DNA of 64,000 bases from Oscheius dolichura (lineage: Eukaryota; Nematoda; Chromadorea; Rhabditida; Rhabditidae). Made by a program: the position numbers and the translations under genes. This document shows, piece after piece, positions 47,097-58,315 of this stretch. The DNA lies in assembly GCA_932521035.1 (NCBI GenBank), contig OW051495.1, positions 6,696,001-6,760,000 on the forward strand, read 5' to 3'. The notes beneath the pieces are model-generated. The model saw only the letters and a list, made by a program, of their open reading frames with translations. It was not told the origin of the DNA and ran no database searches. How positions within the stretch are numbered: the first letter of the stretch is position 1; the number at the start of each line of letters is the position of its first letter.

Positions 47097-50000
47097 TCAA
47101 TTGGTCTTCATCCGCTTTTCAGGCATTGGCAATTCTTCTTCTTCGTCGTCAGGGAATAATTCATTAAAACGTTTTATTGGAGATGGTGGCTTCATAAACT
47201 CTTGCGTCGTTTCCATTGGAATATCACGTGTATGTTGAATACGCATAGACGAAGCAGCAAATGATACGGAAAGATTTCTGAAAGAATATATATATATATA
47301 TATATATCATAGTTAAATTCTACTAACTCTCGTTGATTTGATTTGAACCGGTGTTTAAGAATGCTATTTGTTACGGAGGATGGAATTTCCTGCAATCAAT
47401 ACTAATAAAAAACATGACAAACAAACGAATATCTGCTCTTCAGTTATGGTAAGGGAACAAAGTGTTGGATCTGAAGATGTTTGACCGCTAAGTTCCATTG
47501 GTTTTTTGAATATTTCTTCTTCTGGCGTCACCTCACTATCAACAGAAGCCTCTTTTGTTTGTTCTTCACTACATTCGTCAGTTTCAAGTAATTGTGTGGT
47601 AGAACTGCCATTGACTGTAGGTGATTCATGCGGCGTCTTAACAAATAACTTTGAATCAGAATTCTGAGATACGTGGATAGAACAGCTTGCAATAAAAGTA
47701 GCATCTCGAACTACTTCCTCTGATTCATCCAGCAGAACTTCTTCTGCTCTATTTAATAAACCTTCGCAATCGGTGCGTATGTCCCAGTTTAAGAACTCCT
47801 GTCTAATACTAAGATTTTACTATTTTAATGAACTAACAAAAAACGGCCCATACGTTCCACTAAAAATTCATACTTTGATTGCATGACATTCGGAATTATT
47901 AACTCTGCAGGATGAACACCATCGCGCAATGCAGAATATATCTAAAATATGTTTAGAACATCTATTATTATTACCTCATTTGAGCGTTTCACCACTTCAT
48001 TTGGAATGCCCATTTGTGAGGCAGTATAAGCTGCATGTGAACAATCAATTAAGCCGTCTACCAGACGAAATAGATAATCTAAACGGTTTCCCCGTTTTAT
48101 AACCTCAAATGTCTATAAAACAACAAGGTTCAATAGAGAGGAACGAGCTTACCTGAAACGAAATGTCATCGCTATCTTTCAATAAAAATTTGGGAAGAGC
48201 GTGAAAGTGTGAGGATACCAACAAATGTGGGCAGCTATTTCGCCCTTTCATGAGCCAGTAATTTATTGCAGAGGAAAGAAGTGATAGTCCAACTTCCTAA
48301 TCAATAATAATAATGTAAGGAGCTAGCACTTACGGTAAGAGTGCCCTTTCCAAATTCGTCAAAAAATTCCCTAAAGTAGCTAAAGAATACAGTGATAATT
48401 ACCTATAATCACAAGAGAGTACTGATTTGCCCGACGTAGTGCCAGTGCAAGCTGAATCTTTAGTAAATAAACAAAGACGAATACCTGCTGCAAATCTTTA
48501 GCAAAAGTTGACATTCCATCTAGCACGCCGTCTACAGTGTACACACGTGTAAGAATTCTATTTACAGGGCCTATTATAGCTTTCTGAGCAGGAACAAAAC
48601 TACCGATGTGTGCAAGAAATGAAAGAATAGCAACCTGTAGGAAGAAATTGCAGAAAAATAATACAAACTAACTTGTTTCATATAAACGCTCTTTCCGCAG
48701 GCATTAGGACCAGTAAAAATTTTAACTTTAGTATCATCACCTCCCAAACTTAATTATTGATCACTGCAACGAGAATAAATCCAAACTCACGAAATATCGT
48801 TAGGAACAAATACACGATCAGATGAGAGCATCTGAGTCACGGGATGAACGCTACGTGTTGCTTCTATGATAGGGTGATGCGTCAAAGTTGGGCAATTCCA
48901 TCTGAATACATAATTTTAAAATACAGTAACTTACCCAAATTGACGAGCAGTCATGGCCATAGAAATTAATGCGTCCAATGTGGCAGCTCCCCTGTACGCT
49001 TCCAGAATTATATCCGACTTTTCTAATATCGATTGTTGTAATCTATACAACGGAAGTCTCTAACAAGTAAAAAAAAAACCTTAGTGCTATGGTAGTTTCC
49101 TTATCAATAATTTGCATTTTGATATCACCGACTTGTTCATCCAATGTATCCATTGTTTTACTTTTAAAATGCCCGCTATCATCAGCGGTGTAGACCATTT
49201 TAAGGCTTTAAAGATTTTATGGTTTATATAATATAAATCAACATACTCATCGAACATCGACGCGGGGAACTCTACAGGTAATGACAAAATATAGCCGACA
49301 ATTGGGACATAACCCACTGAACAATGCTCTGCACCTAATCGAGATGCTTCTTCTTGAGCAATTCGTGTAAGCAGCTGAGGAAGGCCTTTATATATAGTCT
49401 TTACTAAAGGTGAATAACACCGTGAAAAATATAGGATATACCTACACTCGTCCAAATCAGCATCAATTAAGGGATTAGCTACTAGTCTTCCCTCTGCAAT
49501 TGAACCCTCTATATCGACCTACGTTTGCATATTAAATGAAAATACAAGATTTACGATATGACCAACGAGAAACGTCGCTTCCGTCAAATTGCCTTTGAGA
49601 TAGCTGTCAAAAGAATCCATTATAGTTAAGCAAATTTCTTTTTCTACTAGGCATCTTCCAATGGCCAATAGGGCTTTTAATGACTAAACTGCGGGTATGT
49701 TGAAAGGTTAAAAAACAACTAACTTCATAAAAACTCTTCCAGTGGTGTGGTTTTATCAGTGCACCGCGCATCCTCTTTAAAATCATCTATTAAACCTGTA
49801 TGAAAATGAATATCGACGATGAGCAAACCTTAACATTTCTGATCTTTCCCAGAGATTGATGAATAAAAACGGTTACTTCCATGTTGCAATCCTGTGTAAA
49901 AAAGGAAATAGCTTTTTGTCTTTTTTGAAGCGTTTCTCGATTTAATGTTGGATGGCTAAACCAGCTCCTTTAAACTATTTTGGAAGAAGAAACTACAGAA

Positions 50001-51151
50001 GTTACATGAGTGTGTGCTTTCCTAAAGGAGAACGACATCTATTCATCAGACTAAATAAAGAAACTCCGCTTGTAGCTTTTAATGTTAAAGCTTTTCGCCA
50101 TCCGATCTATAGCAATTGTAATAGGTTAAAAAATGAAGAACCTCTTTTTTCTTGTCTTCACTAAATATTTCTAATGCTCTATACGTTGCATAGTCCATTT
50201 CCACCATCTTATCCCTAAATTAAGTTAGAATGCGATATGATTTCGCTTACATTACAAAGGTTTTTATAGCCGATATGGGTGTACGGATATTCATGGTGTC
50301 ATATTCAACACCTATTCTAGCAGCATCCATGTAACGAAGAAGGGCTCCGAACGCCCGAACCTTGTTTAATTGTTTATATTAAAACAAAGCAAACTGTACC
50401 ATATTAACAGCTTTAGTGTCAAGACGAAACTGTAAAATGAGATCAGCTTCACATTTTGATAAAACTTCCGAAGAAAACAACTCTCCTATCCGGGTAACTG
50501 CCTGATCAAACCCTTAAATAACGTGTAGATATTTTGACTTATAAATATACTGTATGCATTGCTGGGCATCAAATGAATAGCGGCGTCTTTAAAAGAATCA
50601 AACATATCTTCCTCTGCATCGTCTTCCACTTCTTTTTGTTGATTCATAGAGTTTTGACTATCAGCTACGACATCATCTTCCGAAATTTCCGACGGTTGAT
50701 AAGCTAAAATGTGGTGAATATAGTAACGTTAACTTACTTTCCATCTTTGATTCCGTAGAGTTGTTTGAATCTTCTTCACTTTTGCCTGAATTTATTTTAT
50801 TTTAAATGCCATAACAACGTAACCTACATTTTTCTGATAAATAACGAACGTAGTTTAATTCCTGGGACTTACAGATAAGTACTATATTTGGTTCCACCTG
50901 GTCGAATACTAAAATTGTCTGTAAGTGATGGCATACGTATATACATAGGTTAATAATTTTAAAGTCGTCATTTTCTCCCATATCGTGCAGTATTCTAACA
51001 GTAGTAGTCTTCTGGTTGTAGACTGCAGCTCCCAAAAGTCCATCACTATAGCAAGAGTGTAAAATCTTAGTTTGAACTCTAACCTGTAGCATAATGACAG
51101 TATATTCGACTGTTTAGGCCTATCATGTAATTCTGCTAACTTTGCAGTCAT
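47097..51151 (-). CDS. msh-5: MutS homologue 5 (meiotic MSH5)
   Basis: ATPase that with MSH4 stabilises meiotic crossover intermediates. From the ATG at 51151: DGLLGAAVYN, an acidic insert (SEISEDDVVADSQ), IGVEYDTMNIRTPI, then HCSVGYVPIVGYILSLPVEF in the core, Walker A FTGPNACGKSVYMKQ, STFAKDLQQLALAL, Walker B IIDEFGKGT, and the MutS switch HFHALPKFL. No N-terminal mismatch-recognition domain is present, as expected. After the MutS fold a Ser/Thr/Glu-rich tail of roughly 200 residues continues to MPEKRMKTN; human MSH5 has only a short tail. Many short introns; an estimated 950-1000 residues. CCTTTCAG lies one base before the ATG, 140 bp after the kinase stop. Confidence 0.94.
47286..47307. 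repeat. (AT)11 microsatellite in an MSH5 intron
   Basis: Eleven uninterrupted AT units within an intron near the 3' end of MSH5. Confidence 0.9.
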
Positions 51152-51291
51152 TCTGAAAGGTATATGTTTATCATTAATATGGACTTTTAAAATACTCATA
51201 AGTAGAACATACGCGTCTCGAAGTGTATATAACGTAAACGATTTAATATTGCAACAATACAGAAAAACAACAGAACTATTCTATCACAAAC

Positions 51292-52971
51292 TTATCTCCT
51301 TTTTCTCTTTTGGTTTTGATTACCATCGTATGATTCGGAAGGTTCTTTTGGCAACCTCTTTACAAACTTCTGTTTTTCCAGAATACTGCCCCGCTTTACA
51401 TAATTACTCGAGTGTTCTACTGCAGCGTTTTCACAGTAATCCATTGGCGAAAAGGATATGTTTAAATCATCGCCAACACTTTCACTGTCTTCGTCTTCCA
51501 TATTGAGGAGTTCATTTGCTGTGACAAGTTTCATATTGTCATAAAATGTATCACTATAGAGCATTATCACTAAAAACTACTACTCACCTTAGGCTATCAT
51601 GATGACGGTTAGTGAAAAAAGTAAATGCCGCTGCCTCTTGTGCATTAACTCTTCTGTCAGGCCAGGTCATTGTCCAGTTTATAACCTCTAACAGATCCTG
51701 TTCCTCTTTACTTCCTTCAATCAATATTTCTTCACGCTAAAAAAGATAAACGAATTGCTATAAATTACCCATTCTCTAAACCAAGAATGACATGGTGCTA
51801 AAGGCGAACGTCTGAGCCATTCACCACTGTAGAAATACTCGTCAGGAGACTCTTCGTATATTGATGTTGGGCATGATCCCATTTCTCTTTCCATAAGGCG
51901 CAAATGTTTTGCTCTCTCTATCAGGTTAGGTGTTTGGATATTCTTAGAATCCATATCAAAAACTATATATCCTGATGCAAGCTCGGCCAGCATTGCACCC
52001 ACTGAGAAAATGTCAATGTTTTCGTTCGCCTTCATGCCTTCAAAAAAGTATTTAAGCAACAACTGATACAAGCCTAATACGATTTCTGGTGCTCTATAAT
52101 GAAACGTCTGAATAGCATCGTTTGGCTGTTTTATCCATGCAGGCACATATTTAGAACAATTAAAATCACACAACATAATATGTATATCCATCAATTCTAC
52201 TGATCTCTGGAAGCATGCAAATAATGGTTAATAATGGTGATATGTTACCTTATTATCCGGGGAAGTTCCACGGAAAAATTTTGTGGTTTTTCTCAATAGA
52301 ATATTTTCTGGTTTAATATCAACATGCACGATGTGAATTTCATGAAGCCCCTCCAAGGCAAAAAGCAACTGATGTATAATGGTCTTTACATGGCGAATGG
52401 GTAACGGGTGTAAATCGTTTGCGTTCTAAAAGAACGTTAGCAAGAAATTAATAAAAAACAAACCATAACATCCAGCAAATTGCAAGCTCCTCTTTCTATA
52501 ACAAGCCCAACATTTTTAGCTTCGCCTAAGTTAACAACATCGCAGATTTTGCACAAAAAACTATAAATTTGACATTGCTCGAGAACAGAAAGATACTACT
52601 TCCGATATTCAGGACTGAGGTCGTTTACTAGAAGTAGAAGATTTGCTTCCATCATTCCGTCCATTAAAAATTTCATAAATTTGATGGCGTACTTATTCTG
52701 TATATAAATAAAATTAGATTCTAAAGTTATGCCATTATTAAATAATAAAGAGCCACAATCTATTGTTAACTACCTTGGTCTCCTCATGATAGGCAGCGAA
52801 CACTTTAGAAAAAGATCCAGAGCTGATAAAGTCGTCAATTACATCTAGGAAGCATGATGAAAATCAGAAAAATAACATACAATTTCCGAATGTTCCGGTA
52901 AGTGTTAGCCCAGGACGAAATATAATTTCTATGGGGGCTAGTTCTTTTTCCATTTTCTTTTTGGGGGGCAT
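51292..52971 (-). CDS. Divergent CMGC-type (SRPK/CLK-like) protein kinase
   Basis: Predicted Ser/Thr kinase with altered signature residues. From the ATG at 52971 (preceded directly by AAATTTAG): a basic start MPPKKKMEKEL, glycine loop SSGSFSKVFAA, ATP-binding lysine in YAIKFM, catalytic loop HVDIKPENILL (HRD arginine replaced by Val; SRPKs have HTD), LCDFNCSKY in place of DFG, activation-segment end HYRAPEIVLGL, IDIFSVGAMLAELASG and LMEREMGSCP, the last two in CMGC style. A C-terminal extension ends in a basic cluster NQKRKRR, possibly a nuclear signal. About 420 residues estimated in roughly ten exons. I cannot name an orthologue; SRPK, CLK and DYRK were considered. It is the first gene of the minus-strand run and is followed by MSH5 after 140 bp. 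Confidence 0.85.
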
Positions 52972-53087
52972 CTAAATTTGTACATATAGATTTGTACTCT
53001 TCCCCCGAAATGCGCCATAGATATGAGAAAAAAAACAAAATTATTTTTAAAATAGATGAAATTGACACTTTACAATTTCGGCATTTA

Positions 53088-53125
53088 TACTCTTGGTAGG
53101 TATAACGTTTGGGCTACCAAGAGTA
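53088..53125. repeat. Perfect inverted repeat, 12-bp arms, 14-nt loop
   Basis: TACTCTTGGTAG at 53088-53099 is matched exactly by CTACCAAGAGTA at 53114-53125, with loop GTATAACGTTTGGG. It lies about 120 bp upstream of the kinase start codon, in its presumed promoter or outron. Confidence 0.85.
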
Positions 53126-53955
53126 ATCCAAACTCTGTGGAATAATTAGACAGACATACGTATAGCAGCGGAACAACAACACCAGCAAAGCCGTAAAAAA
53201 CTAACGAAGAAGAGGCACAGAAGAAAACGAAGCCGTTGCTTCGTGCAGGGTTTCAATGATGCGCGGCCATTTCAAAGAGGGACGGGAAAATTGATGGCAA
53301 AGAGATAGACTACCGAAGCTTGTAACTTTCTGCCGAATAGCTCTGTGTTAGTATAGTTAGTTTGTCAGAATGCAGACGAAATAAATCAAAATAGAAGTCA
53401 GTGGAAAATGAGGAACTGCAGAAAGAGCAGCAGAATTTCGACTGAGAAAGAGCTAGCTCCTCAGCAGAGTAGTTTTTTTTTATGCAAAAGGCGTGTAGTC
53501 GACAGCTGGTAATTTTATTCACAAGCGAACAGTCGCTCTTCCAAAATAATTCTACTTGCAATAAATGAGCGTTTCATTTTTCAATGAAACCTGAGCTCAT
53601 CCCCCTCGGCTTCCCTTTGGCTTGGCCCCCTAAATCACTGAGCTGAGCTGTCATCACCATTTCTGGGGCCTCCCTCTGCATTTCCTTCCTCTACTCATGA
53701 ACTTCCCTCCAATACTGGTCTCTCTCCTGCCAAATAAAGTGCCCCAGCAGCCTCTACTCACCAGCAATTAGCCATAAAACAGGGAAGCGTTTTTTGCTCT
53801 TTTTTTGAAGATTTCACAGAGCGAAAGAGATTTGCATAAATCAAACAGTTCAACCCCCGAACACCCCGTTGCAAATCACCCAAAATAGTTTGCCCACTTC
53901 CACTCCACTTCTCATATAACGTCACTTTTGCTACGTTTATATCCTAAAGTGATCC

Positions 53956-54402
53956 ATGATTTTTGACGAAAGATACTTTTACACTTTCGGAACTGAACAC
54001 TTTGGCGTCTCCTTTCAACAAGCCGTGAATCACAACGACGATTCTTTAGAACAGCCCATTGATCGACTTTTGATTTCCCCTATGCTCTTTCCTTGTAGAA
54101 TTTTGATGTTTCCCTTTTCATACTTCTTTCCATTTTTCAATTTACTATATTCACCATACAGTAAGCACCGTTCATCAAATCCACAACCGTCAGCAAATGT
54201 TGCTTTTCTTGAGTTATTAGAGTTTGTTCCAGAAATACGAGAAAATTATAAGAAATCGACTACTTTACAAATTCTAAATGAAGAAGAGTGGAAGTTGTCA
54301 ACTACAGAGATCGTCTTTCTCAGAAATAGAGGGAAATCCCCGTCTTCGGCGCCACGGAAGTCGTGCCTAATTTGTCTCTTTTGCTATCGTCCAGTTAGCT
54401 GA
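53956..54402 (+). CDS. Hypothetical 148-residue open frame
   Basis: A single open frame, not recognised. It starts MIFDERYFYTFGTEHFG, has a hydrophobic middle (LMFPFSYFFPFFNLLY) and then a soluble part with VAFLELLEFVPEIRENY and ILNEEEWKL. It is AT-rich in otherwise GC-balanced surroundings. A GTAG-like internal segment (about 54098-54162) could be an intron, which would remove the hydrophobic part. No domain and no neighbour supports a role, so it may be chance. Confidence 0.25.
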   Translation: MIFDERYFYTFGTEHFGVSFQQAVNHNDDSLEQPIDRLLISPMLFPCRILMFPFSYFFPFFNLLYSPYSKHRSSNPQPSANVAFLELLEFVPEIRENYKKSTTLQILNEEEWKLSTTEIVFLRNRGKSPSSAPRKSCLICLFCYRPVS

Positions 54403-56566
54403 TTGCATCCTCTTTTAGATTTTTCCTCCGATCTCTCGGCCGTCTCTGCTCTCTCCCTATACAGATCATAGATAAATCCTTCGTTTTTTGATCCACTCTA
54501 AATTACTCCGGGATCTAATTGGTCGAGATAGCCTGCGACTGACATCCACGCTCTTTTCCCCCGTGTTGTGAACTTACCAGTCATGAGCAGCGCCACTGCT
54601 CCTGGCAATTTCGAACTTTTTACCCAAATGGCCCGTTAACGAGCTCCCTGTCCGAAAGGCGATCTGCCACTCGAACGCTGGCTGTTAGAAGTAATGGGGG
54701 TAGAAGAAGCAGAGACTCGCTGACGCCTCGTGACCCTTCCTGGAAGATCCCTTTCTCTGATATAGGGGCTCCTTTTGGGGATGTTGTGCCGTCTCCCGGG
54801 TCAAGTAGTCGAGCCATTATGTCGCCGGGATCTGTCCCTGTGAATAGAATCCACCGTTATTTTGGCCGGTCTCCTTTCTTCTTTCTTCGAAAAGCTGTTT
54901 AAACCCCGAAAACAAACTGGCCTAAACTATATCGATGGCCGCTAACAACACCCCCCGCACTCTCACATTTCAAGTCCATTTCCGTGTGCCCTCGGTCGGT
55001 CAGCTCTCTGATCTTTCTAAAATGGTCACACTGGCCTCTGGAGTATGAGCTATTTCCTCTCCTGACCCAAAAGGGCAGGACCATAATGTACCTCTCATTT
55101 CCTGTCAATTTCCCTGTCTTACTTATCCCCCCTCTACTACCAGGGGCCCTCTTGATATTCGCTCCCTCCTCGGTGTGTCTTCTACCTAATATCCTGCCTA
55201 ATGGAGTCCATTTCCATCTAGGGGCACTGGCACTGGCCCCGTCGCTTCCTCCTCCATAATCACGGACATCCTCATATTTTAGAAAGAGGGATAAGCCGGC
55301 GAAGGACACCTTCCGGTATGGCTTCTTCCGCTCGGCCAACTTTTGACATTCCGAGGAAAGGGAACCCCCTCGGGGACGTATAATATAATGGCTTTCAAAA
55401 CCACCAAAATTCCATTGTCCCGGACGGAGTTCTTTGACTTTTGTTGACTCCGACTCATGTTATACATTATGAATCGTATTTTTCTCCGCCCAATTGTCCC
55501 CTAAAATATCATTCTAAACATTTCTGGTCAATTCTCCTATGAGAGAACTCCTGTCTCCATAGTTTTTATGCCCAAGATCACCAGCTACATGTTATAAACG
55601 GTGCTCCCGTTGTCTTCACCAGGCTACAGTCAAACCTATCCCAAATATTTCGAACCCCACCCAACTATCTTGAGGTGTACCATGTTTCATTCCTTTCCGT
55701 ACGGGTCAAATTACTAGAATCAGGGCCGTACGGCCCCTCCTTTCCAGGATCGGGTCGGATCTCCGCTAAAACCGTCCGGAGTTGATCTGGAAGGGTTCCG
55801 GAACTGGATCTGTCCATTCGGGATGACCTGGCCCGATCCCGATGCTTCCCTGTCTCGGCCAAGCTTAGTCAAGTCTCTCCTAACCTTTTCTGCTTATTTT
55901 CTACAATATTCATGAACATCAAACCGAAGAGGAAGTCCAACGAGATGTACGAAGACAGGAAAACAAGAAGAGCAAGATGAAGGGAAAAAAGCAAGTGATC
56001 AAAGAGCCCCTCTTGGGAGTTTTCGGGGGGAGGAGATAGACCCCTAATAACTTGTGTTTAATCCCCCGACCCATGTTTCTTTTATCTCTGGGTCGGCCCG
56101 TTGAACCCCCTCAATCACCTGGGCTACTTTGCAGACATACACTTATCCACTCTCTTTACGCTATAGGGAAATTTTCTCAATTTGGGATTCAGTCGGGGCA
56201 ATTAGCACCCTTCGCTTCTACTTTTTATCCAGCCGAGAAGAGCCCCTTCTATCTTTTTACTCTTCCTGTAATCGTCTTCTCAACAATTAGAGACTACACC
56301 AAAAAGAGAAGAGAGACGAGAACTGTGGGTGATATGGGTGGACAAACAGAGAAGACCCCGGGGAGTGGAGTGGCCCTTGGCGGCCACTTGATTCCGTCTT
56401 TTTTTCGGGATGCCCCCTGTTCTATTAGTTTCGCCACTTCTACTAATCCCCACATTGGCCATTCCAAAAATGGATCTAATCCCTGCCCGACATATCCCGA
56501 GTCTTCTCCTCCGTTTGCAGGTCCTCTCCTCCTTTTCTCTATCCTACCCTAATAATAGGCAGATCT

Positions 56567-56582
56567 CTGTCTGTCTGTCTGT
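56567..56582 (+). repeat. (CTGT)4 microsatellite
   Basis: Four uninterrupted CTGT units in the gene-poor region before the mGluR gene. Confidence 0.75.
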
Positions 56583-58287
56583 AAGACCTGCCGTTTGTTC
56601 AGTTCGACGGTCAAAAACGAGAGAAGCAGAAAGTTTCGGCCGTCAGGTCTTACTCGACTGTCAAATGTTGTTCGACCGATATAAACTAATCCTAGGGCGG
56701 CCAAAGGCCGCCGGAGGCATACTAGTAATTATAGGAGTTTCTCTTCGGAAGTTCGGTCGACGGGCTCATCGTCGACCAAAAAGAGCCCAAAAAAAATAAT
56801 AGTCATGCACTCGAACAAAGGAGAAGACATTAGAATTAGGAGGAGGGCCGGGGTCTCTGGTCGTCACACACATACTCTCCTCAGCCGCATCCTAATGTTA
56901 ATCTAGACGAGCTTTTATCCATTTTTGCACGGGATATAGAATCTGGGACCAAAGAAAGCCTTGGCCACGCGGGTCTCCCTGTCCTCCCTCCCCCAGCTGG
57001 GGTTTCTCTGGGCCAAAACACGCATTATCCCATTTTATCCTAGTCTTCTACAATGAGACGACTCTTTTGGTGGGCTGCTCCTTATTGAGATAAAGATTTA
57101 ATCAATGCATTCTTTTGCAGAGATAACGCCGAGTCTTGCTCTCTTTATCCTCTCCGATCCCCTTTCAGCAGGGGGATATCCCCGATGAATCCTCCTTTTT
57201 TTCTCACCTTTGCTTTTGTTTTTCAGAGGATACTGAGTCCACTGGGTGACTAACCCCTGAGAATGAGACAATTTGTTTTTTTTCCAATTGATGAGTAAAG
57301 AGTCTCGCCCCCTTCTCCAGCCACCGTCCTTCTCCTCCAGCCATCCTCCCAATGCTCCTACCCCCATCCTCCTCTCTACTCTATACAACTGAGTCCAGTG
57401 TTCTCTCTCGGGTGACCTGATCCTTCTCCCGAAAGACATCAAATCACGCCCTCGCCATTAGGAATTCATCCCTCACAACCGTGATAATTCATTCAGGCCC
57501 TTTTGTCTCGTTTACTAGTCTCTCCCGCCTGTTTTCTGGGCTGCGCATATGCCCCCCGGATTGAATTAGCCTTTGTCCACCCTCAACTACCGACTCTTAA
57601 CAACAGACAAAAATGAAAGGGGAAAACAAATCGCCGGTCGCTTAAATTAGTTTGCGAAGGAGGCTAAAATGAGTACGCTCTTCCATTGTCTCGTCATCTG
57701 CCTCCACCGCCGCGCCACTTCATTTTTCCTCGCTTTCTCTCTTGATAATCTAGGCGAGAGACATTGCAACGCGAGAAAGAGAGAGATTTTAGATCTTCTC
57801 CTCCCAGATAAGGTTGGGGTCCGGGGATTAGGGGAGGTTAGGGGACGACGACGTGAGTAGCGATATTCCGGGAACAATGAGATCCCCTCGAATTGCTTCT
57901 GAACATTCTGACCTGAGCCGCTCACCGGGAAAGGAGTACTCTCCCAGCCGGAACAACTTTTCCCAGTAATAGTGAAAAATATTTATTTCCTCCCGTCGTC
58001 CCCCGGCCTAATAAGGGGGTGTCTATAATTTCTTTTCCTTTCCCGCTAATGCCTTCCTTCTCTCCATTTATTCCAGTGGTCCTGCTTAGGATTGCTAATC
58101 CGACTCTTCCTCTTCTCCTCCCTATCTTTTGTAACTCCCAGTGATAGCCCCAAGCTCTTCGACTCCTCGGACGTTTCCCATAATCCCTGTTGACCGAAAT
58201 TGGACCCTAATCCGTGCTCCTCCTATTATTGTTGTCATATCTCCGTCCTCCGGTGTCCTCCTCCCCGTTCATTACCTTCTTATTTTC

Positions 58288-58290
58288 CAG
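58288..58290 (+). promoter_or_regulatory. Splice acceptor 25 nt upstream of the mGluR start codon
   Basis: CTTCTTATTTTCCAG precedes the ATG at 58316; a candidate trans-splice site or 5'UTR intron end. Confidence 0.45.
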
Positions 58291-58315
58291 CCATTTTCTC
58301 GTTTCGGTCCGCCAG

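Larger units (their letters stand above)
52972..58315. other. Gene-poor region upstream of the mGluR gene
   Basis: About 5.3 kb without an exon series or family motif on either strand, apart from one 148-codon open frame (53956-54402) listed separately. 52972-54400 is AT-rich; 54400-58300 is pyrimidine-rich on the plus strand, like the region before the PMCA gene. It holds a perfect hairpin (53088-53125) and a (CTGT)4 run. Other open frames (54899-55339, 56052-56552, 56410-56799) overlap each other in different frames and are low in complexity. Confidence 0.55.

Noticed and set aside
56052-56799. Two overlapping plus-strand open frames of 129-166 codons
   Set aside because: They overlap in different frames, show no family motif and include a CTGT repeat.
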